Source of the DNA: Nocardia macrotermitis | GTDB lineage: Bacteria; Actinomycetota; Actinomycetes; Mycobacteriales; Mycobacteriaceae | Direction: 5' to 3' | Assembly (NCBI RefSeq): GCF_009604405.1 | Contig: NZ_WEGK01000021.1 | Location: forward strand, 53,425 to 117,424 | Length of the DNA stretch: 64,000 nucleotides | Shown here: piece after piece, positions 25,885 through 34,289 of the stretch | How positions within the stretch are numbered: position 1 is the stretch's first letter | Layout: each line of letters opens with the position of its first letter | Program-made: the position numbers and the translations under genes | Notes under the pieces: model-generated | The model's input: the letters and a program-made list of their open reading frames with translations, nothing else | Databases searched by the model: none | What the model was told of the DNA's origin: nothing

Positions 25885-26835
25885 TCAGTTCTTGCCGCGC
25901 AGGGTGATCGCCGCCCAGATGCCACGATGATCGGAGCCGGGCAGGGATACGGTGTGCACCTCGGTCGGGTCGGCGTCGCGGAGCAGGATGTGGTCGATCG
26001 CGATGACCGGCGGATACCAGCGGTCGGCGGCGTAGGTGGGCAGGATGCCGGAACCGGTCGATATCGCGACGTCACGGTAGTCGCCCTCGAGCAGGGCCCG
26101 GTAGGGGCGGTGATCGGCGGTGGCGTTGAAGTCGCCCGCGACGATCACCGGCCCGGCGTCCGCCGGAACCTTGGCCAGCAGTTGTCGCAGCAACTCCAAC
26201 TCCCGCAACCAGTCGGCGGGATGGCGCGGCCATGGCGGCACGGGATGCACGGCGAACACCTGAACCGATTCACCACCCGGCAGATCGACTGTGGCGGAAA
26301 GGAGTTCGGTGACGAAACCATCGTGACGGCGCGTGTCCGAGAGCGGGTGGCGGCTCCAGATGCCGGTGCCGTCACCGACCTCACCGGTACTGCAATAGTG
26401 ATACGGCAGCAGCCGCGGCAGGCGGGAGGCCATGATCCGATCCAGACCCTGCGGGGTCACCTCGCAGACGGTGAGTATGTCGATCCCCAACCGCTCGACG
26501 CTCGACGCGATCGCCTCCGGATCCGCCCCGCCGACCAGGATATTGGCCTGCATCACCCGCAACGCCATCCCGGACGCGACCGGTCCGCGACGCCACCGCG
26601 CCCGATACAACGGCCATTGCGTGGCCACGGCGACACCCAGCACCACCACACTCGCAACGCACACGATCCACGCCCGATCCACCGCCGCGAGTATCGCGGC
26701 GGGAGCGGCCGCCGCCATCAACCACGGTGCGAACGACGCCACGACGATCACCGGTTGCCGCCGCGAGTTCACCGAACGCGCGAGCAGCCCGGCGATCGCG
26801 ACCGCGAGCAGGACCATCGAAACCGAAATCAGCAC
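25885..26835 (-). CDS. Membrane-anchored endonuclease/exonuclease/phosphatase-family protein
   Basis: The 316-residue protein has about three N-terminal membrane helices (residues 2-20, 28-50, 55-75) and an EEP domain from about residue 90: MQANILVGG, the metal-binding Glu in CEVTPQG, VIVAGDFNAT with the catalytic Asp-Asn, and the final SDHRGIWA motif. The architecture is common in actinobacteria, where the domain faces outside and may cleave phosphodiesters. It is convergent with the tannase-like gene, only 8 nt apart. Confidence 0.88.
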   Translation of the reverse strand: MLISVSMVLLAVAIAGLLARSVNSRRQPVIVVASFAPWLMAAAAPAAILAAVDRAWIVCVASVVVLGVAVATQWPLYRARWRRGPVASGMALRVMQANILVGGADPEAIASSVERLGIDILTVCEVTPQGLDRIMASRLPRLLPYHYCSTGEVGDGTGIWSRHPLSDTRRHDGFVTELLSATVDLPGGESVQVFAVHPVPPWPRHPADWLRELELLRQLLAKVPADAGPVIVAGDFNATADHRPYRALLEGDYRDVAISTGSGILPTYAADRWYPPVIAIDHILLRDADPTEVHTVSLPGSDHRGIWAAITLRGKN

Positions 26836-27026
26836 GAGGTCGATCGTGCCGCGCGAGCCTGTGCCCGAGCTGAGCCGCGGCTGCGAACGACCCGACGATC
26901 ATCAACCCGCGCCGACGACCTCGGCAAATCCTGCGCAACCTCCCCTGTACTCCCTACACTCGTAGACTCGCGCAAGAAGTTATGCACCGCTGAACACCCT
27001 GTCGGCCGTGACCACCCGGAGAACCG

Positions 27027-27938
27027 ATGCACTCTCGTTGGAAGTCCACCATTGCCAGCCTGGCGGCCCTGATGACGGTCGCCGCCCCGCTCTGTGTCGG
27101 GTCGACCGCGGCGGCCGCCCCGCCCGACTGCCCCGGCCTCTACATCGTCGCGGTTCCCGGCACCTGGGAAACCTCGGACGCCGATCCGGGCAAGGGGATG
27201 CTCGCCGGCGTCACGAACAACCTGCCGGGCTCCGTCCGCACCGACTACGTCACGTACGCGGCCACCGCGTTCCCGTGGGAGGGCGACGTCTACGGCCGAT
27301 CCAAGCAGGAGGCCGTCGATCGCACCCGCGGCATGATCAGCGCCATGGCGAAACGTTGCGGCGCAACACGATTCGCACTCCTGGGTTACAGCCAGGGCGC
27401 GGACGCCGCCGGTGACGTGGCCGCGTCCATCGGCACCGGCCTGGGCATCGTGCCGGCCGATCGCGTCGCGCTGGTCGGACTCATCGCCGATCCCCGCCGG
27501 GCGCCCACCGACCACCTGATCGGCCCGCCCGTCGCCGGCGCCGGCGCCAGCGGCCCGCGCGTCGGCGGTTTCGGCTGGGTCAGCCCGCGCACCTACACCT
27601 TCTGTGCCGCGGGCGATCTGTACTGCGCGATGCCCAACGGCGACTTCGCCGGGCGCATCGGCGGACTGCTCGTGCAGCTGTCCAGTCCCGACCCGGCCAA
27701 GCTCGGCAGCTATCAGCAGCAGGTGTCGACCCTCATCAACGACGCGTTGGCCGCCGGCGGTCTGGGTCTGCTCGACAACCAGATCACCACCTCCGAGTAC
27801 AACCAGCGCCGCAAGCAGATCGACGACTTCCTCAAGTCCGGTATCCATCAGAGTTACCCGCGCTACGCGGTCGACTCCGGCGGCGGCACCGCCCTGACCT
27901 GGCTGCATCAGCGTCTGCTCGAGGCCGCGCAGGGCTGA
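27027..27938 (+). CDS. Secreted cutinase-family esterase
   Basis: A 303-residue protein with a clear signal peptide (ASLAALMTVAAPLCVGSTAAA, cleavage near residue 31) and a cutinase domain. The domain shows the nucleophile elbow GYSQGAD, the Asp-containing loop CAAGDLYCAMP with its disulphide cysteines, and the first conserved Cys in PPDCPGLYIV. Mycolata use such enzymes as culture-filtrate esterases and phospholipases. The C-terminal extension of about 70 residues (AKLGSYQQQVSTLINDALAAGG...) is helical and seen in several nocardial cutinases. GGAG lies about five bases before ATG. Confidence 0.9.
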   Translation: MHSRWKSTIASLAALMTVAAPLCVGSTAAAAPPDCPGLYIVAVPGTWETSDADPGKGMLAGVTNNLPGSVRTDYVTYAATAFPWEGDVYGRSKQEAVDRTRGMISAMAKRCGATRFALLGYSQGADAAGDVAASIGTGLGIVPADRVALVGLIADPRRAPTDHLIGPPVAGAGASGPRVGGFGWVSPRTYTFCAAGDLYCAMPNGDFAGRIGGLLVQLSSPDPAKLGSYQQQVSTLINDALAAGGLGLLDNQITTSEYNQRRKQIDDFLKSGIHQSYPRYAVDSGGGTALTWLHQRLLEAAQG

Positions 27939-28041
27939 ACCGCACCGCGACGTTTGCCGAATCGGTGGGCGATCGGGCATCGTGACACATCAACGCCAGG
28001 GCCGGGTGCGGTCGGCGGTGACGACACGATGAGGTGAGCGG

Positions 28042-29145
28042 ATGGGACGGCGGCCGGTGCGCGAGACGGCCTCGGCGGCGCATGTCGATACGCCCGCCGC
28101 CGCTCCCGCCGCCTCCGGACGCCGGATCAGCTGGGATGTGATCCGGGTGGTCGCGCTGATCGAGATCGTGATCTTCCACGCCACGTATCTGGGTCCGGCG
28201 ACCGAACCGGGCATTCCGGCGGTGTCGCATCCGTGGACGCACACCTGTGGCGCCTCGATCCTGATCATGGTGTCCGGGTATTTCGCGGCGGTCACCCTCG
28301 CGCGCAATCCGCCGGGGCGCTGGCTGGCTCGACGGTTCGCGCGGCTGCTGCCCGCGTACCTGGTCGCCGTGGTCGTGGTGTACGCGGTGGTCAAGCTGTT
28401 CAGCCCGGACGAGTTCAGCCTGCACGAGCTGCGCTGGACCGATCTGGTCGGGAATCTGTTGCTGCTCCAGCAATTACTGCCGAACGTGGCGTACGTCGAT
28501 CTGTCGTGGTGGACGCTGCCGGTGCAGGTCGCCGGGTTCACCGCGATGGCGCTGCTGGCCTGGTGGCGGGTGCGGGGCCGGGCGGTGATGCCGGTGCTGT
28601 GGGTGGTGGTGCTGTGCCCGATCGTCTTTCGCGAGATCTGGATGGGCGATCATCCCGCGACATGGATGACGATCGCGGTCGAGGGAACCGGTCTGGCCAT
28701 GGCCCATCTGCTGGTGGCGGGCGTGGCGGTGCGACGATGGGCGACCCGCCGCATCGGCACCGTCCATCTGATCCTGCTGTTGGCCACGGTCTTGGTCGCG
28801 GAGAAGGTGCATCCACCGTTGACCTCCGTGATACTGGTCGCGGTCGGTCTGGCGCTGATGTGCCTGGCCGCGCGCGGACCCGACTGGCCGCTTCCGGCCG
28901 TACTGGTCGAGCCCGTGCGCTGGATCGCGGCCCGCTCCTACGGGATCTATCTGATGCATCAGAGCATCGGCTACCTGCTCGAGGATCGCCTCGCCCGGCT
29001 GGGATGCCCGTCGTGGGTGTGGGTCGGCGGTGCGGTGACGGCCGCGGTGTTGCTCGGCTGGGGTATCACCGCGTGGGTCGAACGTCCCGCGTACAACACG
29101 CTGCTGCGGTTCATCGGCCGAGCGCCGGGTGCGGTCCCCGCATAG
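28042..29145 (+). CDS. Membrane acyltransferase (acyltransferase-3/OafA-like)
   Basis: The 367-residue protein has about ten hydrophobic helices. The first carries the family's catalytic region, ISWDVIRVVALIEIVIFHAT, with the conserved His of acyltransferase-3 proteins, and a RRFARLLPAYLVAVVVV segment supplies the arginine motif. SYGIYLMHQSIGYLL near the end is the typical last-helix signature. Such enzymes O-acylate surface glycans or lipids. A Pro/Ala-rich cytosolic N-terminus precedes helix 1. ATG 28042 has GAGG about seven bases upstream. Acceptor molecule unknown. Confidence 0.88.
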   Translation: MGRRPVRETASAAHVDTPAAAPAASGRRISWDVIRVVALIEIVIFHATYLGPATEPGIPAVSHPWTHTCGASILIMVSGYFAAVTLARNPPGRWLARRFARLLPAYLVAVVVVYAVVKLFSPDEFSLHELRWTDLVGNLLLLQQLLPNVAYVDLSWWTLPVQVAGFTAMALLAWWRVRGRAVMPVLWVVVLCPIVFREIWMGDHPATWMTIAVEGTGLAMAHLLVAGVAVRRWATRRIGTVHLILLLATVLVAEKVHPPLTSVILVAVGLALMCLAARGPDWPLPAVLVEPVRWIAARSYGIYLMHQSIGYLLEDRLARLGCPSWVWVGGAVTAAVLLGWGITAWVERPAYNTLLRFIGRAPGAVPA

Positions 29146-29153
29146 CCCGGCAA

Positions 29154-30755
29154 TCAGTCGGCCAGTCCGACATCCTTGCTGCCGTAGGCATTTCGGAGTT
29201 CCGGTTTGAGGACCTTACCGCTGGCATTGCGTGGTAGCTCGTCGACGATGACCAGATGCTTCGGATGTTTGAAGCGGGCGAGGTTCTCGTTGAGATGGGG
29301 TTCGAGTTCGGCGAGGGTCAGTTCCGTGACGCCGTCGGCCGGGACGACAACGGCCACGGGCACCTCACCCCACTTCTGGTGCGCCCGGCCGATCACCGCG
29401 GCCTCGGTGATCTTGGGATGCCCGTACAGGACGTTCTCGACCTCGGCGCAGTAGATGTTCTCGCCGCCGGAGATGATCATGTCCTTGGCCCGGTCGACGA
29501 CGTACAGGAATCCGTCCTCGTCCGCACGAACCAGATCCCCGGAATGGAACCAGCCGCCCCGGAACGCCTCCGCGGTGCCCTCCGGATTACGCCAGTAGCC
29601 CTTCATCAGATTCGGTCCGCGATAGACGATCTCGCCGACCTCGCCGGGCCGCACATCGTTCATCATCGGATCGACGATGCGGGCGGTCACCGCGGGCACC
29701 ACCTTGCCGATGGAACCGATCTTGCGCAGCGCGTCCTTACCCTCGAGCACGCAGGTGACCGGGGACATCTCGGTCTGGCCGAACGCGGTCGCGTTCAACG
29801 CCTGCGGGAAGTTCTCGCTCATCGCCGTCAGCACCGTGTCCGAGGCGGGCGCGGCGCCCCAGCTGATGTTCCGCAACGCGAGGTCGCGCGGCCTGGCGCG
29901 CTGCGCGGCGCAGACCGCCTGCCACTGCGCCGGAACCATGAAGACCGAGGTGGTGCCCTCGCGTTCGAGGGTGTCGAGCATGGCGTCGGCGTCGAACGCG
30001 CCGAGCGGGTGGATCACCGCGCGGATGCCGCGATAGAAGATCGGCGCGAACCCCGCGAGCCCGGCGATGTGGAAGATGGGCGGCACGATCGAGGCGACGT
30101 CGTCGTCCGAATTCCCGACCGCCGCGTTGATGGTGATCACCGCCTGCGCCTGCAGATTGGTGTGGGTGAGCATGGTGCCCTTGGGTTTTCCGGTCGTACC
30201 CGAGGTGTACATGATCAGTGCGACGGTGTCCTCGGGGACGTCGATCTCGGGCAGATCCGAGGCGTCCTCGGCGACCAGCGTCTCGTAGTCCAGGTGCGTC
30301 GGATCGCCGTCGACCACGATCATCGTGTCGATCGCGCCGGTGGTCGTGCGCACCGCGTCCAGCAGCGGCGCGAGCAGTTTCTCGGTGACGATGACCCGCG
30401 CGCCGCTGTCGGAGACCAGATACGACACCTCGGCCGGGCTCATCCGGATGTTCACCGGTACCGGGATCGCGCCGATCAGCGTCGCGCCCAGCACGGCCTC
30501 GATGTATTCGGTGCGATTGAGCAGCGCCATCAGCACCCGGTCGCCGAAGCCCACGCCGCGACGATGCAGGGCCGCGGCGAATGCGCGGGACCGTTCGTCC
30601 AGGTCGCGCCAGGTGGTCGAGCGGTCCAGGTACCTGATCGCCACCCGGTCCGGCGTCATCAGGGAATGGCGATGGACCTGGTTGTTCCAGTGATTACGTC
30701 GCGAGTGCAACGGCTCGGTGATCGATTCGTTCGTCGGCTCCGTGGTTGCGGTCAT
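29154..30755 (-). CDS. Long-chain acyl-CoA ligase (FadD5-like)
   Basis: The 533-residue ANL ligase shows the P-loop MYTSGTTGKPKG, the YTSGT-to-FGQTEMSP adenine region, the YGHPKITEAAVIG segment, the hinge DRAKDMIISGGENIY, and the catalytic Lys in ASGKVLKPELR. The N-terminus (RRNHWNNQVHRHSLMTPD) resembles mycobacterial FadD5, which is linked to recycling of mycolic or fatty acids. The ATG at 30755 has AGGAG five bases upstream. The gene is convergent with the acyltransferase, 8 nt apart. Chain-length preference is not visible. Confidence 0.9.
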   Translation of the reverse strand: MTATTEPTNESITEPLHSRRNHWNNQVHRHSLMTPDRVAIRYLDRSTTWRDLDERSRAFAAALHRRGVGFGDRVLMALLNRTEYIEAVLGATLIGAIPVPVNIRMSPAEVSYLVSDSGARVIVTEKLLAPLLDAVRTTTGAIDTMIVVDGDPTHLDYETLVAEDASDLPEIDVPEDTVALIMYTSGTTGKPKGTMLTHTNLQAQAVITINAAVGNSDDDVASIVPPIFHIAGLAGFAPIFYRGIRAVIHPLGAFDADAMLDTLEREGTTSVFMVPAQWQAVCAAQRARPRDLALRNISWGAAPASDTVLTAMSENFPQALNATAFGQTEMSPVTCVLEGKDALRKIGSIGKVVPAVTARIVDPMMNDVRPGEVGEIVYRGPNLMKGYWRNPEGTAEAFRGGWFHSGDLVRADEDGFLYVVDRAKDMIISGGENIYCAEVENVLYGHPKITEAAVIGRAHQKWGEVPVAVVVPADGVTELTLAELEPHLNENLARFKHPKHLVIVDELPRNASGKVLKPELRNAYGSKDVGLAD

Positions 30756-30804
30756 GATCACTCCTGTCGCCGCGGCCCGAGGGACCTGAGCTGCTGCGGA
30801 CCAA

Positions 30805-30822
30805 TGTGTCCTCGATCACACA
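30805..30822. promoter_or_regulatory. Weak operator candidate upstream of fadD
   Basis: TGTGT-N8-ACACA forms a 5-8-5 inverted repeat, 50-67 nt upstream of the ligase start. The arms are short, so this may be chance. Confidence 0.3.
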
Positions 30823-30980
30823 GTAGCGACCGGACAATCACCGCGTCGGCAATCGACACACTCGGCTGCGATGCGCTGGAAGATATGCGGGGGCGACATC
30901 AGCATGGATGCCGCCCCCGCCCCGCATCTCGGAACAGGCTGTACGCCAAGGCTTCCGGGGTGTTGCGGGCCGGGCAGTGC

Positions 30981-31096
30981 CCCCGGATCGCTGCGGCTAC
31001 GACCGCGAACCCCCAATCGCTGTGGCTGCGGCCGCGAACCCCGAACCGCTGCGGCTCCGACCGCAAGCCCCGGATCGCTGTGGCTGCGGCCGCGAG
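30981..31096. repeat. Four degenerate 28-30 bp tandem repeats between fadD and the aminotransferase gene
   Basis: Units start at about 30981, 31011, 31040 and 31068 and share the pattern CCCC-GAxCGCTG-GGCT-CG-CCGCGAA/G-C. The rest of the 360-nt gap (30756-31116) shows no gene. The unit contains a CGCTGCGG/CCGC motif that could pair within or between units, giving hairpins in RNA or DNA. Whether this is a terminator, a bound site or a neutral minisatellite is not known. Confidence 0.7.
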
Positions 31097-31116
31097 CCCC
31101 GGCTTTCGAACGCAGC

Positions 31117-32232
31117 TCAGGCTGTGGGTCCGGCGTTCCGGGAGGTCGCGGCGAGGTCGTCGATCGCGGCGAGTACGGCGTCGTGTGCCGCGCGTTCACC
31201 GACCGTGACCCGGACGCCCTCGCCGTCGAAGGCGCGCACGGACACGCCGCGGGCGACACAGGCCGCTTCGAGTTCGGCGGTGCGGGCACCGACCGGCAGC
31301 CACACGAAGTTGGCTCCGCTGCGGGGAACGTGAATGCCGCGGCGGCTCAGGCCGTCGACCAGGTACGCGCGGCCTTCGCGCACCACCTCGACGATGTGGT
31401 CGGTGTGTGCGCGGTCCGCCCATGCGGCGCGCGCGGCCGCCTCGGCCACCCGGCTCAGGCCGAACGGCGGGGAGGCCGCGCGGACGTCGTCGGCGATGTC
31501 GGGATGTGCCAACAGGTATCCGGCGCGCAGCCCGGCCAGGCCGTATGCCTTCGAGAAGGTCCGCAGGACAACGAGATTGGGGAATTTCTCGCGCAGGCTC
31601 GCGGTGTTCGAAGGGCATCGGGAGAACTCCTGGTACGCCTCGTCGAGGATCACCAGCACATGCCCCGGCACCCCGGCGATCAATCGTTCCAGCTGTTGCG
31701 GGGACAGTTCGGTTCCGGTCGGGTTGTTGGGGTTGCACAGGATGATCGCGCGGGTGTCGTCATCGATGGCCGCCAGCATCGCCGTCGGGTCGTGCGCGAA
31801 ATCCGCGTCCAGCGGCACGGGTACGGCGGTCGCGCCGACCACGCCGATCAGGATCGGGTACGCCTCGTAACTGCGCCAGGCGTGCACGACCTTGCTGCCG
31901 TGGCCGGTGTAGGCGGCAAGTACGTTCTGCAACAACGCGATCGAGCCGCCGCCCACCACAATCCGCGCCGGGTCGATCGCCAGGCGCGCGCTGATATCGG
32001 AGATCAGGTCCTCGCCGATCAGCGACGGATAGAGATTCCCGTGCGCCGCCGCCTCGCGGATCGCGGTGAGGATGTGCGGCGAGGGCGGGACCGTGGATTC
32101 ATTGGACGAGGCCCGCCAGCGCACGTCGTTCAGCCCGGCCGCGCGCGTGTATCGGGGCAGCGCGGCCACCAGCGAGCGCGCCCGGACGGTGGGGCTCCCC
32201 GAGTGCACATCCGTTTCGATCGAGCGCGTCAC
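31117..32232 (-). CDS. HisC-like PLP aminotransferase in the hut operon
   Basis: The 371-residue product is a class I/II aminotransferase closest in pattern to histidinol-phosphate aminotransferase: SSNESTVPPSPHI near the start, CNPNNPTGTELSPQQL, DEAYQEF with the PLP-binding Asp, and RTFSKAYGLAGLRAGY with the PLP Lys. Its GTG overlaps the hutH stop (GTGA), so it is translated after hutH in a catabolic operon. That placement argues against a biosynthetic hisC and for transamination of histidine or an intermediate, which is inference. The ORF runs further upstream only as a shadow of hutH. Confidence 0.85.
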   Translation of the reverse strand: MTRSIETDVHSGSPTVRARSLVAALPRYTRAAGLNDVRWRASSNESTVPPSPHILTAIREAAAHGNLYPSLIGEDLISDISARLAIDPARIVVGGGSIALLQNVLAAYTGHGSKVVHAWRSYEAYPILIGVVGATAVPVPLDADFAHDPTAMLAAIDDDTRAIILCNPNNPTGTELSPQQLERLIAGVPGHVLVILDEAYQEFSRCPSNTASLREKFPNLVVLRTFSKAYGLAGLRAGYLLAHPDIADDVRAASPPFGLSRVAEAAARAAWADRAHTDHIVEVVREGRAYLVDGLSRRGIHVPRSGANFVWLPVGARTAELEAACVARGVSVRAFDGEGVRVTVGERAAHDAVLAAIDDLAATSRNAGPTA

Positions 32233-33800
32233 GACAGCGGCCCCAGCACGTCCTCGACCGCCTCGAGCACCCGGCCCGAACGGATCGCGGCGACCACGGC
32301 TTCGATCTCGGGAGCGAGGTACCGATCCGGCCCCGGCCCCGGGACGGTCTCCCGGACAGCCGCGATGACCGCCGCGGTCGCGGGTGCCGGTTCGAGCGGC
32401 GCACGCAACTCGACAGCCCTTGCGGCAGTGAGGATTTCGATGGCCAGCACCCGGGTCAGACCGTCCACCGACCGGCGCAGTTTGCGGGCGGCCGACCACC
32501 CCATCGACACGTGATCCTCCTGCATCGCCGAGGACGGAATCGAGTCGGTACTGGCCGGATTCGCCAGCCGCTTCAGCTCCGAGACGATCGCGGCCTGCGT
32601 GTACTGGGCGATCATGTGCCCGCTGTCGACGCCCGGATCCTCGGCCAGGAACGGATTCAGGCCGTGATTGCGGGCGACATCCAGGAATCGGTCGGTGCGA
32701 CGTTCGCTGATGCCGGCCACGTCGGCGGTCACGATGGCCAGGAAGTCCAGCACGTAGGCCACCGGCGCGCCGTGGAAGTTGCCGTTGGATTCGACGCGGC
32801 CGTCGCGGGTGACGACCGGATTGTCCACGGCACTGGCGAGTTCGCGCTCGGCCACGGTGCGGGCATGTTCGACGGTATCGCGCGCGGCACCGGCGACCTG
32901 GGGCGCGCACCGCAGCGAATACGCGTCCTGCACCCGCGTGCACTCCGGGCCGCGATGACTCGCCACGATCGCCGAATCGGCAAGTACGCGACGCATATTC
33001 GCCGCCGCGAGCGCCTGCCCCGGATGCGGCCGCAACTCCTGCAGATCCGCGGCGAAGACCCGATCGGTGCCGAGCTGACCCTCCACGCTCATCGCCGCGG
33101 CGATATCCGCGGTCTGCAACAGCCGTCGCAGATCGTGCAGGGCCAGCACCAACTGCCCGAGCATGCCGTCGGTGCCGTTGATCAGCGCCAGGCCCTCCTT
33201 CTCGGCCAGCACCACCGGGGTCAGACCGTGCGCGCGCAACGCCTCCTCGGCGGGCAGCGCGGTGCCGTCCGGAGTCCGCACCGTGCCCTCGCCGATGAGC
33301 GCCAGCGCCACGTGGGCCAGCGGCGCGAGATCGCCCGAGCAGCCGAGACTTCCGTACTCGTAGACCACCGGCGTCAGCCCGGCCGACAGCATCGCGGCGT
33401 ACGCCCGCACGACCTCCACCCGCACACCGGTCCGCCCGGTCGCCAGGGTCGACAGCCGCAGCAGCATCAACGCGCGCACGACCTCACGTTCGACCTCGTC
33501 CCCGGTTCCGGCCGCATGGGAGCGAATCAGGCTGCGCTGCAAGTGAACTCGCGACTCCGGCGGAATATGCCGGGTGGCCAGCGCCCCGAATCCGGTGGAG
33601 ACCCCGTACACCGGCTTCGGGTCCTGGGCCAGCGCCTCGATGCGTTCGCGGCTCTCGGCGACGGCGGCCAGCGCCTCGGGCGACACCGTGACCGGCGCGT
33701 CGTCGCGGGCGACCCGCACGACATCCGCCATGCTGACGGGCCCGACGCCGACCACGACCGCCTCGGGCCGGGCACTGCGCCGGGATGGCTCGGTGGACAT
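32229..33800 (-). CDS. hutH: Histidine ammonia-lyase
   Basis: The 523-residue enzyme removes ammonia from histidine to give urocanate, the first step of the hut pathway. The MIO-forming region reads YEYGSLGCSGDLAPLAH: the triad is Cys-Ser-Gly instead of the common Ala-Ser-Gly. Other family motifs are YGVSTGFGALATRHI near residue 65, EGLALINGTDGM, RVQDAYSLRC, NGNFHGAPVAY and SSAMQEDHVSMGW. ATG 33800 has GGAGG eight bases upstream; the longer frame is unsupported. A GTCT-N8-AGAC operator-like site is just upstream. The last codons overlap the aminotransferase start. Confidence 0.95.
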   Translation of the reverse strand: MSTEPSRRSARPEAVVVGVGPVSMADVVRVARDDAPVTVSPEALAAVAESRERIEALAQDPKPVYGVSTGFGALATRHIPPESRVHLQRSLIRSHAAGTGDEVEREVVRALMLLRLSTLATGRTGVRVEVVRAYAAMLSAGLTPVVYEYGSLGCSGDLAPLAHVALALIGEGTVRTPDGTALPAEEALRAHGLTPVVLAEKEGLALINGTDGMLGQLVLALHDLRRLLQTADIAAAMSVEGQLGTDRVFAADLQELRPHPGQALAAANMRRVLADSAIVASHRGPECTRVQDAYSLRCAPQVAGAARDTVEHARTVAERELASAVDNPVVTRDGRVESNGNFHGAPVAYVLDFLAIVTADVAGISERRTDRFLDVARNHGLNPFLAEDPGVDSGHMIAQYTQAAIVSELKRLANPASTDSIPSSAMQEDHVSMGWSAARKLRRSVDGLTRVLAIEILTAARAVELRAPLEPAPATAAVIAAVRETVPGPGPDRYLAPEIEAVVAAIRSGRVLEAVEDVLGPLS

Positions 33801-33814
33801 ACTCACTGCCTCCA

Positions 33815-33830
33815 GTCTGATATTCGAGAC
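33815..33830. promoter_or_regulatory. hut-locus operator motif, site 1 (upstream of hutH)
   Basis: GTCT-GATATTCG-AGAC lies 15-30 nt upstream of the hutH start, directly before its ribosome site. It fits GTCTNNNATNNNAGAC, shared with three other sites in this locus. A second short palindrome (CGAGACC-GA-GGTCTCG, 33825-33840) overlaps it. Confidence 0.65.
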
Positions 33831-33886
33831 CGAGGTCTCGGTTGATAGGTGTGCCGGTACACGCCGCTCCACTCGGCGTACACCGA

Positions 33887-34180
33887 TCAGTGCGCGGCCG
33901 CGACGAGTTCGGCACCACGCTTGCGAAGTTCGTCGACACTCGCGACCCCCAGCAGCTGCATCGTCCGGCGCAACTGCTCGATCAGCAGCTGCGCGACCCG
34001 ATCCACGCCCGGCTCCCCGGCCGCGGTCAGCCCCCACAGATACGGCCGCCCCACGAAGGCGGCGCAGATCCCGGCCCAGTCCACATCGACGACGACCTCA
34101 CCCGGCCCGGGTTCGGGTATCTCCCGCTCCCCCACGGACAGTGACAGGTCCCGCTGCAACATCAGCGCTGTCGCGCGCAT
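33887..34180 (-). pseudogene. Chimeric remnant: alcohol dehydrogenase start fused to hydroxyacid dehydrogenase end
   Basis: This 97-codon frame has a strong AGGAGG ribosome site and a promoter-region motif, but its two halves belong to different families. Residues 1-39 (SVGEREIPEPGPGEVVVDV, then WAGIC) are the N-terminus of a zinc alcohol dehydrogenase, stopping where GSD should follow. Residues 41-97 (AFVGRPYLWGLTAAGEPGV, then LRRTMQLLGVASVDELRK) are the C-terminus of an FMN-dependent 2-hydroxyacid dehydrogenase of the LldD/glycolate oxidase type. A deletion that removed the end of one gene and the start of the next, fusing them in frame, explains this best. The product lacks both active sites. 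Confidence 0.8.
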
Positions 34181-34211
34181 CGCGCCTCCTCGTACCTCAT
34201 GTGAGACTTAC

Positions 34212-34227
34212 GTCTCGTATACAAGAC
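34212..34227. promoter_or_regulatory. hut-locus operator motif, site 2 (upstream of the chimeric remnant)
   Basis: GTCT-CGTATACA-AGAC fits GTCTNNNATNNNAGAC and lies 32-47 nt upstream of the remnant's start codon. An adjoining GAGAC-TTAC-GTCTC palindrome overlaps it. Its survival suggests the original gene belonged to the same regulon. Confidence 0.65.
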
Positions 34228-34289
34228 ATCAATCCGGCCTTCGTCAAGACCGGCGAGCCGGCCGGGCGCGCGAGACGAGCGCCCGGACC

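Noticed and set aside
24256..27072. 938-codon plus-strand frame over the tannase-like and nuclease genes
   Set aside because: Arg- and His-rich shadow crossing two clear genes in other frames, no domains.
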